A stretch of 64,000 nt of DNA. Origin: Alphaproteobacteria bacterium (GTDB lineage Bacteria; Pseudomonadota; Alphaproteobacteria; Micropepsales; Micropepsaceae). Positions 63,983 to 64,000 of this stretch are shown here, piece by piece (position 1 is the stretch's first letter; each line of letters begins with the position of its first letter). The DNA lies in NCBI GenBank assembly GCA_947475445.1, contig CANJLC010000008.1:1-64000 (forward strand), written 5' to 3'. The translations under genes were made by a program, and so were the position numbers. The notes under the pieces are model-generated. The model saw only the letters and a list, made by a program, of their open reading frames with translations. It ran no database searches and was not told the origin of the DNA.

Positions 63983-64000
63983 CCTTTGACGGGCGGCCGC

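Overview
The window looks like chromosomal DNA from a GC-rich alphaproteobacterium. The evidence is gene order: dapF-mtaB-ftsY-yciB, ffh-rpsP-rimM-trmD-rplS, tkt-gap-pgk-fba-thiE, and a small coiled-coil gene next to zapA, 6S RNA and the 5-formyl-THF cyclo-ligase gene. A very long NAD-glutamate dehydrogenase, a PhaR-regulated PHA locus and a ccmABCDG cluster agree with this. A Caulobacterales/Rhizomicrobium-like host is plausible, but I cannot assign a genus. No rRNA, tRNA or CRISPR array was seen.

Layout. 0-0.6 kb: the end of an IS3-family element abuts the 3' remnant of a PAS-type gene. 0.6-10.3 kb: a secreted protein, an OmpA lipoprotein, a tandem PilZ protein, NAD-glutamate dehydrogenase, a membrane protein, a DEDDh exonuclease with a cupin, and an envelope protein. 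10.5-16.0 kb: acnA, two poorly characterised genes and an EAL-type c-di-GMP phosphodiesterase. 16.0-19.1 kb: phaR diverges from phaA-phaB, with TGC-rich palindromes between them. 19.2-21.9 kb: ccmABCDG for cytochrome c heme delivery. 22-26.7 kb: a MarR regulator, then the minus-strand operon dapF-mtaB-ftsY-yciB. 26.8-34.2 kb: an S9 peptidase, the SRP/ribosomal operon ffh-rpsP-rimM-trmD-rplS, an HU-type protein and mdh. 34.3-37.5 kb: a DUF2141 protein, an MFS transporter, an atypical PAP2 protein and an OmpA-like protein.

37.7-49.2 kb is the most accessory-looking stretch. A minus-strand unit (YVTN propeller, adaptor, CzcA-like RND pump, outer-membrane factor) diverges from a plus-strand unit (TonB-dependent receptor, class A acid phosphatase-like PAP2 protein, secreted phytase-like propeller protein). 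Together the plus-strand genes suggest uptake and dephosphorylation of an organophosphate. This is inference.

49.2-64 kb: suhB, efp, the carbon-metabolism operon tkt-gap-pgk-fba-thiE, zapA with 6S RNA, ygfA, ymdB, a GT39-like membrane protein, a PadR regulator with a double operator, a YebC-family gene and a CPA2 antiporter with an RCK domain. Intergenic spaces are rich in hairpin-forming repeats, at least three of which belong to one family. Several genes use TTG or GTG starts and many adjacent genes overlap by four bases, so start choices below rest on ribosome-binding sites and family N-termini.
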